From CALLPQ01 sp964392325 (GTDB lineage: Bacteria > Pseudomonadota > Alphaproteobacteria > Caulobacterales > Parvularculaceae): a DNA stretch of 64,000 nt. A program made the position numbers and the translations under genes. The notes below the pieces were generated by a model. The model was not told where the DNA came from. It searched no databases and saw only the letters and a program-made list of their open reading frames with translations. Positions 53,146 to 62,278 of the stretch are shown one piece after another. The stretch covers positions 1-64,000 of the forward strand of contig CAYMPJ010000004.1 in the NCBI GenBank assembly GCA_964392325.1, read 5' to 3'. Positions within the stretch are counted from its first letter, which is position 1; each line of letters begins with the position of its first letter.

Positions 53146-55020
53146 CTAACCCGCCTCTTTTGCGCGGCGTTTGCGCATGTGGGGCTCTAGCTCAATTTTG
53201 CGTATACGGATGTTTTTCGGGGTAACTTCCACCAGCTCGTCTTCATCAATATAGGCGATTGCTTCTTCGAGAGTAAGCCGCTTGGGGGTTGTAAGGCGCA
53301 CCGCGTCATCCTTGCCGGCGGCGCGAATATTTGTCAGTTGCTTGGCCTTGAGCGGATTAACATCCAGATCATCGGGTTTTGCATTCTCGCCAATGACCAT
53401 CCCCTTATAAACCTTCTCTCCGGGGGAGATAAACATGATGCCGCGCGCTTCCAAATTCCAAAGCGCAAAAGGCACTGCTTCGCCGTCACCATTGGAGATC
53501 AGAACGCCATTGCGCCGTCCCTCAATAGCGCCTTTATGGGGGGCATGTTCAAGATAGGCCCGGTTCATAACTCCGGTGCCTCTTGTGTCTGTTAAAAATT
53601 GACCATGATAGCCGATTAAAGCACGGGCAGGGCAGTGCATAATCAGGCGTGTTTTTCCGCCCCCTGATGGTTTCATTTCAACCAGTTCTGCTTTGCGTTT
53701 TGTGAGATGCTCGATCACAGAGCCCGAAAACTCATCATCAACATCGATGGTGATTTCTTCAATTGGCTCCAGCAAAGTCCCGTCTTCATCAGTGCGTGTT
53801 AAAACCCGGGGCCGTGATACGGCAACTTCAAAATCTTCCCGGCGCATATTCTCGATCAAAACACCAAGTTGTAATTCTCCGCGACCTGCTACCTCGAATG
53901 CATCGCGATTTGGTGTTTCGGTAACGCTAATCGCGATGTCGCCTTCCGCTTGGCGCAATAATCGCTCACGGATTACCCGCGATTGCACTTTGCTACCTTC
54001 ACGCCCGGCAAGAGGGGAATCATTGGCGCCAATGGTAATGGATAGGGTCGGGGGATCGATAGGTTGGGATGGAAGGGCAGTCTCGACTTCAAGGTCACAT
54101 AAGGTGTCAGCCACAGAGGCTTTGGTATAACCGGCAATCGCAATAATATCGCCGGGGCGCGCTTCATCGACCGGCTGGCGTTTAAGGCCGCGAAAGGCGA
54201 GAACCTTAGTAATCCGTACACGCTCTATTTCGCCGCCGTCGCCGGAAATCGCTTTTAAGGTGGTCCCCGGTTTGATCATACCGGTGTTTATGCGCCCGGT
54301 TAAAATCCGCCCGAGAAACGGATCTGCCTCAAGGGTTGTTGCCAGCATTGTAAAGGGTTGGCTACTTGCTTCTTCGTCTACTGGCGGGGGCGGGATATGA
54401 TTCACGATCAGTTCGAAAAGGGGTTGTAAATTCTCGCGCGGACCATCAGCGCTTGCACTTGCCCAGCCATCGCGGCCAGAGGCATAGATCACAGGAAAAT
54501 CTAGTTGTTCATCACTTGCGCCCAACGCAGCAAAAAGATCAAATGCTGCATCCAGAGCCGCATCCGGATCAGCGCTCGGGCGATCAACTTTATTGAGGAC
54601 GACGATGGGTTTCAGCCCCAATGCGAGTGCTTTTGAAAGGACAAATTTTGTTTGCGGCATTGGCCCTTCTGCGGCGTCAACGAGTAATAGGCATCCATCT
54701 ACCATGGAGAGAATGCGCTCAACCTCGCCGCCAAAATCTGCGTGCCCTGGCGTATCGACAATATTCAAGCGAACCGGTGTGTCGGTTCCCTCCCAGCGCA
54801 CTGATGTACATTTTGCTAGAATAGTGATGCCGCGCTCGCGCTCGATATCATTGGAGTCCATTGCCCGCTCGGCCATTTCTGAATGGGCTTCAACTGCGCC
54901 CGATTGGCGTAGCATCTCGTCAACGAGTGTGGTTTTGCCATGATCAACATGGGCAATGATTGCTATATTGCGAAGATCGGCAATAGCGGAGGATGCGGGG
55001 TTATTGTTGCGCTGCGTCAT
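53146..55020 (-). CDS. typA: Translational GTPase TypA/BipA
   Basis: 624 residues, slightly longer than E. coli BipA. G1 AHVDHGKTTL, switch II DTPGHADFGGEVER, G4 NKVDRPSADP are intact. EF-G-like domain II, III and V and the BipA-specific C-terminal domain (ITPKNIRIRK-like end with LTPKR and VEVTPKNIR) follow. It acts in ribosome assembly and stress or cold adaptation. Upstream, 263 bases separate it from the divergent Zur-like gene. Confidence 0.96.
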   Translation of the reverse strand: MTQRNNNPASSAIADLRNIAIIAHVDHGKTTLVDEMLRQSGAVEAHSEMAERAMDSNDIERERGITILAKCTSVRWEGTDTPVRLNIVDTPGHADFGGEVERILSMVDGCLLLVDAAEGPMPQTKFVLSKALALGLKPIVVLNKVDRPSADPDAALDAAFDLFAALGASDEQLDFPVIYASGRDGWASASADGPRENLQPLFELIVNHIPPPPVDEEASSQPFTMLATTLEADPFLGRILTGRINTGMIKPGTTLKAISGDGGEIERVRITKVLAFRGLKRQPVDEARPGDIIAIAGYTKASVADTLCDLEVETALPSQPIDPPTLSITIGANDSPLAGREGSKVQSRVIRERLLRQAEGDIAISVTETPNRDAFEVAGRGELQLGVLIENMRREDFEVAVSRPRVLTRTDEDGTLLEPIEEITIDVDDEFSGSVIEHLTKRKAELVEMKPSGGGKTRLIMHCPARALIGYHGQFLTDTRGTGVMNRAYLEHAPHKGAIEGRRNGVLISNGDGEAVPFALWNLEARGIMFISPGEKVYKGMVIGENAKPDDLDVNPLKAKQLTNIRAAGKDDAVRLTTPKRLTLEEAIAYIDEDELVEVTPKNIRIRKIELEPHMRKRRAKEAG

Positions 55021-55186
55021 GGCTTTGGGCTTTAGAGGTTTTTAGCCAATAAGCAAGCCTAGAGGTGTATCGACCGGAAAGATAAGCGGTGCTTCATACC
55101 AAAAAAGTGAAAATCTTGTGACAAATTCGCAACCTCTGCGAGAATATTGAAAAATATCCTTACGGCTGATCTTTCCAGCCGCCCGA

Positions 55187-55211
55187 AATGATATAACATT
55201 GATATAACATT
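55187..55211. promoter_or_regulatory. zur: Candidate Zur box with tandem repeat upstream of the Fur-family gene
   Basis: AATGATATAACATT (55187-55200) is a near-palindrome matching at 12 of 14 positions. GATATAACATT occurs twice in immediate tandem (55190-55200 and 55201-55211). AT-rich sites with TATAACATT are typical of Zur operators. It lies about 75 bases before the regulator start and suggests zinc-dependent autoregulation. Confidence 0.5.
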
Positions 55212-55284
55212 TTATTCAGTCTTGATGGCGATTCGATATGGGCTATTCAGGAAAGAATTGATCGTGACGGAGGAGGGGTTTTCA

Positions 55285-55737
55285 ATGTCAGATACACATA
55301 GCCATAATCACGGGCAGGGCCATACTATGCGAACATCCGCGTTGACGAAAAATGAGAGACTGGTCTGGGATACATTAACCGAAACCGCAGACCCACTGAA
55401 AGCTTATGAGATACTCGATAAGCTAAAAGAAAAGGGTGTTCGGGCCCCGATGACGGTTTACCGCGCCCTTGATGGCCTTGAGGATAAGGGCATTATCCAT
55501 AAGCTGGATGGCATAAATGCCTTTGTGTTGTGTAATCATGAAGCGCCGCACGCAGTACAGACTTTTCTGATCTGCAATACCTGCTCTCATGTAAAAGAGG
55601 TCGAGCTGGATTCCAAAATCCGCGAGGATGTGACCCCGATTGTGCAAGATCATGATTTTCATCTGGATACTGCGCGCCTCGAGATTAAGGGTCAGTGTAA
55701 TTTGTGTGCCCATATGTCAGGTGGCAAGCCTAGCTAA
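55285..55737 (+). CDS. zur: Fur-family regulator, probably zinc-responsive Zur
   Basis: 150 residues. A histidine-rich N-terminus (SDTHSHNHGQGH) precedes the winged helix (LKAYEILDKLKEKGVRAPMTVYRALDGLEDKGIIHKL). The dimerisation domain has paired CxxC motifs, LICNTCSHV and GQCNLCAHM, forming the structural zinc site, and NHEAPHAV metal ligands. The pattern favours Zur over Fur. ATG 55285 is chosen because GGAGGAGGGG lies about 7 bases upstream; the frame extends 21 codons further without support. No zinc-uptake genes are adjacent. Confidence 0.85.
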   Translation: MSDTHSHNHGQGHTMRTSALTKNERLVWDTLTETADPLKAYEILDKLKEKGVRAPMTVYRALDGLEDKGIIHKLDGINAFVLCNHEAPHAVQTFLICNTCSHVKEVELDSKIREDVTPIVQDHDFHLDTARLEIKGQCNLCAHMSGGKPS

Positions 55738-55898
55738 TAAGGCGTTGAGCTTGGCCGCATAGCACGTCCAGTGAGCAAGGCGTCACTTAGCAACGAAATT
55801 GTTATACTTCTCCTATCTTGTCCGATCCTGATTGACTTGCCGGAAATGCAGCGTAAAGTTCTGGTACGCAAAGGATGATTCATCATTTGCACCACAAT

Positions 55899-56095
55899 TG
55901 CGGGAGAGCGCGAAAAAACTCTTCGCCGCCGAAGGAGCAACCGCCCCGGAAACTCTCAGGCACCATGGACCGCAATTGAGTACTAAAGGCTGGAAAGTAA
56001 GCAGGGCCGATGCCCGGCTTCACCGAAGGAGCTAAGTGAGTGAGGGTTGTTATTGCCTCGCCCATCAAATCTCTCAGGTTTCCCGACAGCTGGGG
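55899..56095 (+). ncRNA. Tandem glycine riboswitch
   Basis: Two glycine aptamers in series upstream of gcvT. The first runs about 55899-55977: GCGGGAGAG, CGCCGAAGGAGCAACCGCC, AAACTCTCAGGCACC and closing GGACCGC. The second, about 55983-56095, has a longer variable arm, then CACCGAAGGAGCTAAG, AATCTCTCAGGTTTCCCGACAG. Both carry the conserved CCGAAGGAGC core and CTCTCAGG strand. On family knowledge, glycine binding turns on the glycine cleavage genes that follow 57 bases downstream. Confidence 0.93.
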
Positions 56096-56151
56096 TCATT
56101 TTTGTCACTCCGAATAAGTTGGAGGGGCGTCATTGACCACGGAGCAGCCAA

Positions 56152-57336
56152 GTGACCCAATCCAAAGACCCAAAATCCGAACCCCTAAAGCGCACACCGC
56201 TTTATGATTTACACACCGAGCTGGGGGGCAAAATGGTTCCCTTTGCCGGTTATGAAATGCCGGTTCAATATCCCATGGGGGTTTTGAAAGAGCATCAACA
56301 CACACGGACAAAAGCCGGCCTGTTTGATGTCTCTCATATGGGGCAGTGTTTTCTCAATAGTAAAACTGCCGAGCATGGCAGCGCCGGTGCCCATGAAGCT
56401 ATTGCAAAAGCCATTGAGACATTAGTGCCGGGCGAGATCCAAAAATTAAAACCCGGACGTATTCGCTACACACTCTTGCTCAATGATGAGGGCGGCATTC
56501 GTGATGATTTAATGATTACACGCCCACCTCTCATTAATGGCGAGGATAAAATGGGCGGGCGTCTATTTGTGGTTGTGAATGCAGCGGTGAAGGATCAGGA
56601 TTTTGCCTATTTGCGTGAGCGTCTGGGCGATGCGTTTGATGTACAGGTCATGGAAGGGTTTGGCCTGCTCGCGCTGCAAGGGCCAATGGCTGCAACTATA
56701 TTGGCATCCCATGCGCCGGAAGTTGCGACTATGCCGTTTATGTCGGCACAATCAATTGCATTGGCAGGCACGCAAGTTTTTGTATCCCGTTGCGGATATA
56801 CTGGCGAGGATGGTTTCGAGATTTCCTGTCAGGAAAAAGATACCACGGCCATTGCAAGGCTTTTATTGGCCCATGATGAGGTTGAACCAATCGGCCTTGG
56901 CGCGCGCGATAGTTTGCGCCTTGAGGCAGGACTTTGTCTGTATGGGCATGATATGGATGAGCATAATTCTCCGGTAGAGGCCAATCTTGGCTTTGCTTTG
57001 GGTAAGCGTCGGCGCGAAGAAGGCGGCTTTGCCGGTGCGGATCGTATTTTAAAAGAATTGTCCGATGGCCCCTCGATTTTGCGGGTTGGCATTCAGCCTG
57101 AGGGCCGTGCGCCCGCCCGTGAGGGCGCAGAAATTCAATCAGTGGACGGCGCAACTATTGGGCGGATTACTTCCGGTGGTTTCGGCCCAACCCACGGCGC
57201 ACCTGTGGCCATGGGCTATGTGGCCGCTGAATTTTCAAAAACCGGTACGCCTGTACAATTAATGGTGCGCGGAAAAGCGTTGCCAGCAAAAGTCGCGGAT
57301 ATGCCATTTGTTCCGCAAAATTATTATCGTGGGTAA
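56152..57336 (+). CDS. gcvT: Glycine cleavage system aminomethyltransferase (T-protein)
   Basis: 394 residues. It transfers the methylene group from the H-protein-bound intermediate to tetrahydrofolate and releases ammonia. Motifs: PFAGYEMPVQYPMGVLKEHQHTR, GLFDVSHMGQ, CGYTGEDGFEIS and GLGARDSLRLEAGLCLYGHDMDE, the last with the folate-site residues. The GTG start follows GGAG by about 7 bases. First gene of the operon controlled by the glycine riboswitch. Confidence 0.95.
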   Translation: MTQSKDPKSEPLKRTPLYDLHTELGGKMVPFAGYEMPVQYPMGVLKEHQHTRTKAGLFDVSHMGQCFLNSKTAEHGSAGAHEAIAKAIETLVPGEIQKLKPGRIRYTLLLNDEGGIRDDLMITRPPLINGEDKMGGRLFVVVNAAVKDQDFAYLRERLGDAFDVQVMEGFGLLALQGPMAATILASHAPEVATMPFMSAQSIALAGTQVFVSRCGYTGEDGFEISCQEKDTTAIARLLLAHDEVEPIGLGARDSLRLEAGLCLYGHDMDEHNSPVEANLGFALGKRRREEGGFAGADRILKELSDGPSILRVGIQPEGRAPAREGAEIQSVDGATIGRITSGGFGPTHGAPVAMGYVAAEFSKTGTPVQLMVRGKALPAKVADMPFVPQNYYRG

Positions 57337-57381
57337 CGGCCCCGCTTGTCTCCCTTATCAAGTTGAAGAGGATTATAAATT

Positions 57382-57753
57382 ATGACAACCAAATATACCA
57401 AAGACCATGAATGGGTAAAAACGGAAGGCGACACCGCTACAGTGGGTATTACAGCCCATGCTGCTGAACAGCTTGGTGATGTCGTGTTTGTTGAATTACC
57501 GGCAATTGGCACCAGTTTTTCTGCGGGCGACGATATGGCCGTTGTTGAAAGCGTCAAGGCGGCATCAGATGTTTACGCGCCAATCTCTGGCGAAATTATC
57601 GCTATCAATGATGCAATCGTTGATGAGCCGGCAAAGGTCAATGAGGATGCTGGCGGGTCCGGCTGGTTTGTGAAAATCAAACCGGCAGATGCAAGCGAGT
57701 TGGACGGCTTGATGGATGAAGGGGCGTATAAAGATTTTGCGGGTGACGCGTAA
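57382..57753 (+). CDS. gcvH: Glycine cleavage system H-protein
   Basis: 123-residue lipoyl carrier with the lipoylation lysine in VVESVKAASD (K59) and the standard start KYTKDHEWV. It shuttles the aminomethyl group between the P, T and L proteins. An AAGAGGA ribosome site lies about 9 bases before the ATG. Its stop overlaps the start of gcvPA by one base (TAATG). Confidence 0.96.
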   Translation: MTTKYTKDHEWVKTEGDTATVGITAHAAEQLGDVVFVELPAIGTSFSAGDDMAVVESVKAASDVYAPISGEIIAINDAIVDEPAKVNEDAGGSGWFVKIKPADASELDGLMDEGAYKDFAGDA

Positions 57754-59099
57754 TGCGCTATCTTCCATTGAATGACGCTGACCGTCAGCAAATGTTAAAG
57801 GTAATCGGGGTTAATCAGATTGATGATCTGTTTACCGATGTACCGGCGGGCCTTTTGAATGTCGAGATTGATTTGCCAACCCATGCCGGTGAGCTGGGTG
57901 TCGAGCGCACCCTTGGCTCGATGGCGGCCAAAAACCGGGCGGCATCTGCTGGCCCATTCTTTGTTGGCGGCGGCGCTTATAAGCACCATATCCCGGCAAC
58001 GGTTGATCATATTATTCAGCGCTCTGAGTTTCTAACATCCTACACCCCCTATCAGCCCGAAATTGCTCAAGGGACATTGCAATATTTGTTTGAGTTTCAA
58101 ACTCAAGTGGCCGCATTAACAGGCATGGATGTTGCCAATGCTTCCATGTATGATGGCTCGACGGCATGCGCGGAAGCGGCATTGATGGCGCGGCGAATTA
58201 ATAAGCGCAAAAAAGTAATTATGTCAGGCGGTCTGCATCCTCATTATGCTTCTGTCACCCGTACCAATTCCGAATTGCTTGGTGATGAGGTTGTGTCCGC
58301 GCCAATTGATGTTGATGGCACGGAAGATATTATCAGCCAGATTGACGATAAAACCGCTTGCGTGATTGTGCAGACCCCTGATGTTTTTGGCAATGTGCGT
58401 GATTTGGCACCGATTGCAAAAGCAGCTCATGAAAAAGGGGCATTGCTGATCGCTGTGGTGACAGAAGTGATGTCCCTTGGCGCGGTGAAAAGCCCGGGCT
58501 CTATGGGCGCCGATATTGTTGTAGGTGAGGGGCAATCCATCGGCAATGGTCTTAACTTTGGCGGGCCTTATGTTGGTTTGTTTGCCACGCGCCAGAAATA
58601 TGTCCGTCAGATGCCGGGGCGCCTTTGTGGTGAAACCGTTGATGCGGAAGGCAAGCGCGGTTTTGTGCTGACATTATCGACCCGCGAGCAGCATATTCGC
58701 CGGGACAAGGCAACGTCTAATATTTGTACCAATTCCGGTCTTTGTTGTCTGGCCTTTAGCGTTCACATGACGCTCTTGGGAGAGGCGGGCTTGCGCCGTT
58801 TGGCAGTGCTCAATCATGAAGCAGCCTCGAAAACGGTGGATGCATTGGCGCAAGTGCAAGGTGTTGAATTGATCAATGGCGCATTCTTTAATGAATTTAC
58901 TCTGCGCTTGCCCAAGCCCGCAGCACAAGTGGTTGAAGCATTGGCGGAGAAAAATATTCTGGCGGGTATCCCCGCAAGCCGGTTGCTCCCCGATGTTAGC
59001 GCAGCAGAAAACTTGCTGATTGTTGCGGCAACTGAATGTGTGAGCGATGAAGATATCCAACAATTTGTAAGCGGACTAAGTGAGGTATTGCAATCATGA
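57753..59099 (+). CDS. gcvPA: Glycine dehydrogenase (decarboxylating) subunit 1
   Basis: 448 residues: the N-terminal half of the P-protein in two-subunit form. It begins MRYLPLNDADRQQMLKVIG and has GAYKHHIPATVDHI, SMYDGSTACAEAALMA and GLNFGGPYVGLFA. It lacks the PLP lysine, which is in the partner subunit. The ATG overlaps the gcvH stop, and the stop overlaps the gcvPB start by 4 bases, so the subunits are coupled at translation. Confidence 0.96.
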   Translation: MRYLPLNDADRQQMLKVIGVNQIDDLFTDVPAGLLNVEIDLPTHAGELGVERTLGSMAAKNRAASAGPFFVGGGAYKHHIPATVDHIIQRSEFLTSYTPYQPEIAQGTLQYLFEFQTQVAALTGMDVANASMYDGSTACAEAALMARRINKRKKVIMSGGLHPHYASVTRTNSELLGDEVVSAPIDVDGTEDIISQIDDKTACVIVQTPDVFGNVRDLAPIAKAAHEKGALLIAVVTEVMSLGAVKSPGSMGADIVVGEGQSIGNGLNFGGPYVGLFATRQKYVRQMPGRLCGETVDAEGKRGFVLTLSTREQHIRRDKATSNICTNSGLCCLAFSVHMTLLGEAGLRRLAVLNHEAASKTVDALAQVQGVELINGAFFNEFTLRLPKPAAQVVEALAEKNILAGIPASRLLPDVSAAENLLIVAATECVSDEDIQQFVSGLSEVLQS

Positions 59100-60685
59100 G
59101 TATGAATAATCAGGGTCGCCCCACAAAATCCGATACTGTCCATGTGGATGCACCGATTACTTTCACCGGTAATAAAGCCTTGCAAATTTCCGAAGCGTTG
59201 ATTTTTGAAACGGGTGATTTTGCTGGTACGGGTGTGGATTTCCCGGAACCTGCTGGCATAAGCTCTCGTCTTGGCGGGTTGGAGCGTACCGATACGATCG
59301 GCCTGCCCGGTCTGTCCGAGCCTGAAGCCATGCGCCACTATGTGCGTCTGAGCCAGAAAAACTACGCCATTGATATGGGGCCGTTTCCCCTTGGCTCGTG
59401 CACCATGAAGCATAATCCGCGCCTTAATGAAAAAATGGCGCGCTTGCCGGGCTTTGGCGATGTGCATCCCTTGCAACCAGAATCAACGGTGCAGGGCGCA
59501 TTGGAATTGATCGATAATCTTGCTCATTGGCTCAAGCAATTAACGGGCATGCCAGCGGTGGCCATGTCGCCAAAAGCCGGGGCCCATGGTGAGCTATGCG
59601 GCATGATGGCCATAAAGAAGGCGATTGAAGCGAAGGGAGAGGCTGAAATCCGCACCCGTGTATTGGCCCCTGAATCCGCGCACGGAACAAACCCTGCAAC
59701 CGCAGCCCAATGTGGTTTTAAAGTAGACTCAATTCCGGCCGATGATACTGGCCGTGTCGACCTTGAGGCATTTCGCGCCAAGCTAGGGCCGGATGTTGCG
59801 GGGATCATGGTCACTAATCCCAATACGTGCGGCCTGTTCGAGCGTGACATTCGCGCCATTGCCGATGCGGTGCATGAAGTCGGCGGATATTTTTATTGCG
59901 ATGGTGCTAATTTTAATGCCATTGCCGGTAAAGCGCGCCCCGGCGATCTTGGTATTGATGCAATGCATATTAATCTGCACAAGACCTTTTCAACCCCCCA
60001 TGGCGGTGGTGGCCCCGGTTCGGGTCCAACTGTTTTTTCCCAAGCCCTTGCCCCTTTTGCGCCGGTGCCTTTTGTTATTCATGACGGAGCGCGCTTTAAA
60101 CTTGTGGAGACCCGCAAGGCGGCCACTAGTGAAGCAGATGGTGAAGGGGGCGAGAGCTTTGGCCGGATGACCGCTTTTCATGGTCAGATGGGCATGTTTG
60201 TGCGCGCCTTATCCTATATGTTGAGCCATGGCGTCGATGGTGTGCGCAAGGCGGCGGAAGATGCGGTGCTCAATGCCAATTATGTTCAGGCGCGCCTTCG
60301 CGAGGAAATGACCACAGCCTTTGACGGGATCTGCATGCATGAAGCCCTGTTTGATGATCGTTTTCTCAAAGATACTGGCGTTGAAACCATAGATTTTGCC
60401 AAAGCGATGATTGATGAAGGCTATCATCCAATGACCATGTATTTCCCATTGGTGGTACACGGCGCGATGTTGATTGAGCCAACAGAATCGGAATCCAAGC
60501 GCGAGCTTGACCAATTTTGTGATGCGCTCTTATCTTTAGCCCGAAAGGCAAAGTCCGGCGAGATGGCCGATCAATTCAAGGCAGCTCCGGTCTATGCCCC
60601 CATGCGCCGCCTCGATGAAACAGCTTCGGCACGTAAGCCGGTTTTGCGATGGACACCGCCCGAGCAAAAACAAGCGGCTGAGTAA
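59096..60685 (+). CDS. gcvPB: Glycine dehydrogenase (decarboxylating) subunit 2
   Basis: 529 residues. C-terminal half of the split P-protein with the PLP-binding lysine in INLHKTFSTPHGGGGPGSGP. PFPLGSCTMKHNPRLNEK and SAHGTNPATA are family signatures. It decarboxylates glycine and loads the H-protein. Last gene of the operon, followed by a small hairpin and a convergent lpdA gene. Confidence 0.96.
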   Translation: MSMNNQGRPTKSDTVHVDAPITFTGNKALQISEALIFETGDFAGTGVDFPEPAGISSRLGGLERTDTIGLPGLSEPEAMRHYVRLSQKNYAIDMGPFPLGSCTMKHNPRLNEKMARLPGFGDVHPLQPESTVQGALELIDNLAHWLKQLTGMPAVAMSPKAGAHGELCGMMAIKKAIEAKGEAEIRTRVLAPESAHGTNPATAAQCGFKVDSIPADDTGRVDLEAFRAKLGPDVAGIMVTNPNTCGLFERDIRAIADAVHEVGGYFYCDGANFNAIAGKARPGDLGIDAMHINLHKTFSTPHGGGGPGSGPTVFSQALAPFAPVPFVIHDGARFKLVETRKAATSEADGEGGESFGRMTAFHGQMGMFVRALSYMLSHGVDGVRKAAEDAVLNANYVQARLREEMTTAFDGICMHEALFDDRFLKDTGVETIDFAKAMIDEGYHPMTMYFPLVVHGAMLIEPTESESKRELDQFCDALLSLARKAKSGEMADQFKAAPVYAPMRRLDETASARKPVLRWTPPEQKQAAE

Positions 60686-60690
60686 TCGTT

Positions 60691-60712
60691 CAAACTTTCT
60701 TTTTTAAGTTTG
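60691..60712. terminator. Small hairpin between gcvPB and lpdA
   Basis: CAAACTT (60691-60697) and AAGTTTG (60706-60712) are exact complements with a T-rich loop. It sits 6 bases after the gcvPB stop in the 62-base gap to the convergent lpdA gene. The stem is AT-rich, so the termination signal is modest. Confidence 0.35.
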
Positions 60713-60747
60713 TACCCATTGGGCTTGCCCCATACTAGGCCTGCCCA

Positions 60748-62154
60748 TTACGCTTGCATAGTCCAGCCTTCAACGCCCATGGCCGCCTGGCGAACCGCTT
60801 CCGAGCGGGTGGGATGTGCGTGGCAGGTTCTGGCGATATCTTCTGATGAACCGCCAAATTCCATTACTGCAACCGCTTCGGCTATCAACTCGCCTGCCCC
60901 CACACCAACAATATGGACACCCAGAATTTTATCGGTGGTTTTATCGGCTAAAACTTTTGCAAAACCATCTGTCTCGTGATTGGTTTTGGCTCGGCTATTG
61001 GCTGCAAAGGGAAATTTTCCTGTTTTAAACTCAATGCCAGCGGCTTTGAGTTCTTCGGCTGTTTTTCCAACGCTCGCAACCTCTGGATAGGTGTAGACAA
61101 CATTGGGGACCAGATCATAATTCACGTGTCCGGCTTTTCCGGCAATATTTTCAACACAAGCCACTGCGTCGTCTTCTGCTTTGTGGGCAAGCATAGGTCC
61201 GGTAATGCAATCACCGATCGCATAAATATTGGAAACACTGGTTTTAAAATGATCCGTTTCAATAAATCCGCGCTGATCCGTCTTTACACCGACTTTTTCA
61301 AGGCCAAGACCTTGGGTATAGGGACGCCGGCCAATGGCGACTAACACAACGTCGCAATCAATGACTTCAGTATCACCGCCCTTGGCGGGTTCTACGTTTA
61401 TTTTTAGTTTGGATTTGAGCTTTTCGACCCCGGTCACTTTGGTGGAAAGCTTGAACTCCATACCCTGTTTTTTCAAAATGCGCTGGAATTGTTTGGAAAC
61501 CTCACCGTCCATAGGGGGCAGGACGCGATCAAGAAACTCAACGACGGTCACTTTAGCGCCAAGGCGGCGCCATACCGAACCAAGCTCAAGGCCAATCACA
61601 CCGCCGCCAATCACGACCAGATGTTTGGGAACGCTCGGGAGTGCAAGCGCACCAGTGGAGGAAATAATACGCTCTTCATCAATCTCGACACCGGGAAGAG
61701 GAGTGACCTCTGAACCGGTCGCGATCAGAATATTTTTTGTTTTCAATTCTTGGGTTTTACCATCCCCTGCGGTGACGCGCACCGTGTCCCCGGAAACAAT
61801 TTCACCGCGTCCAAGAAAGCTATCAACTTTATTTTTCTTCAATAGATAATCGATGCCTTTGGTAAGGCCATCAACCGCATCATCTTTTTGTTTGAGCATT
61901 TGCGGCAGGTCCAGTTTGACGCCCCCTGTTTTTATACCAAGGCCCGCAAAATCATCTTTTGCCGCTTCGAAAAGTTCGGAGGCATGGAGGAGTGCTTTGG
62001 AGGGGATACAGCCGACATTGAGGCAGGTGCCACCAAACTTCTTGCTGTCGCGCATTTCGATACAGGCAACTTTCAATCCGAGCTGTCCGGCTCTGATCGC
62101 ACCATTATACCCTGCCGGGCCGCCGCCGATAATGACCAGATCGTATTGCGCCAT
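60748..62154 (-). CDS. lpdA: Dihydrolipoyl dehydrogenase (E3/L-protein)
   Basis: 468 residues. FAD site IIGGGPAGYNGAI, redox disulfide GGTCLNVGCIPSK (C44, C49), NAD site VIGGGVIGLELGSVW and the catalytic HAHPTRSEA at the C-terminus. It reoxidises dihydrolipoyl groups in 2-oxoacid dehydrogenase complexes and in glycine cleavage. Its location next to the gcv operon, though convergent, suggests it supplies the L-protein; no odhAB or pdh genes are adjacent. Confidence 0.96.
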   Translation of the reverse strand: MAQYDLVIIGGGPAGYNGAIRAGQLGLKVACIEMRDSKKFGGTCLNVGCIPSKALLHASELFEAAKDDFAGLGIKTGGVKLDLPQMLKQKDDAVDGLTKGIDYLLKKNKVDSFLGRGEIVSGDTVRVTAGDGKTQELKTKNILIATGSEVTPLPGVEIDEERIISSTGALALPSVPKHLVVIGGGVIGLELGSVWRRLGAKVTVVEFLDRVLPPMDGEVSKQFQRILKKQGMEFKLSTKVTGVEKLKSKLKINVEPAKGGDTEVIDCDVVLVAIGRRPYTQGLGLEKVGVKTDQRGFIETDHFKTSVSNIYAIGDCITGPMLAHKAEDDAVACVENIAGKAGHVNYDLVPNVVYTYPEVASVGKTAEELKAAGIEFKTGKFPFAANSRAKTNHETDGFAKVLADKTTDKILGVHIVGVGAGELIAEAVAVMEFGGSSEDIARTCHAHPTRSEAVRQAAMGVEGWTMQA

Positions 62155-62278
62155 AATTTCCTCATTAGTCTTCTGGAGTTGTAAAACGGGAGTTATATAT
62201 CCTACCTATAGACTAAGAAGAAGTTTTCAAGGCTATATTGCCTAACATGCAAGCGATGTTCGGATTTGTGTAAGAATG

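Noticed and set aside
57753..60685. Glycine dehydrogenase broken into two frames by mutation
   Set aside because: Both halves start and stop cleanly with a 4-base overlap and match the normal two-subunit form gcvPA/gcvPB.
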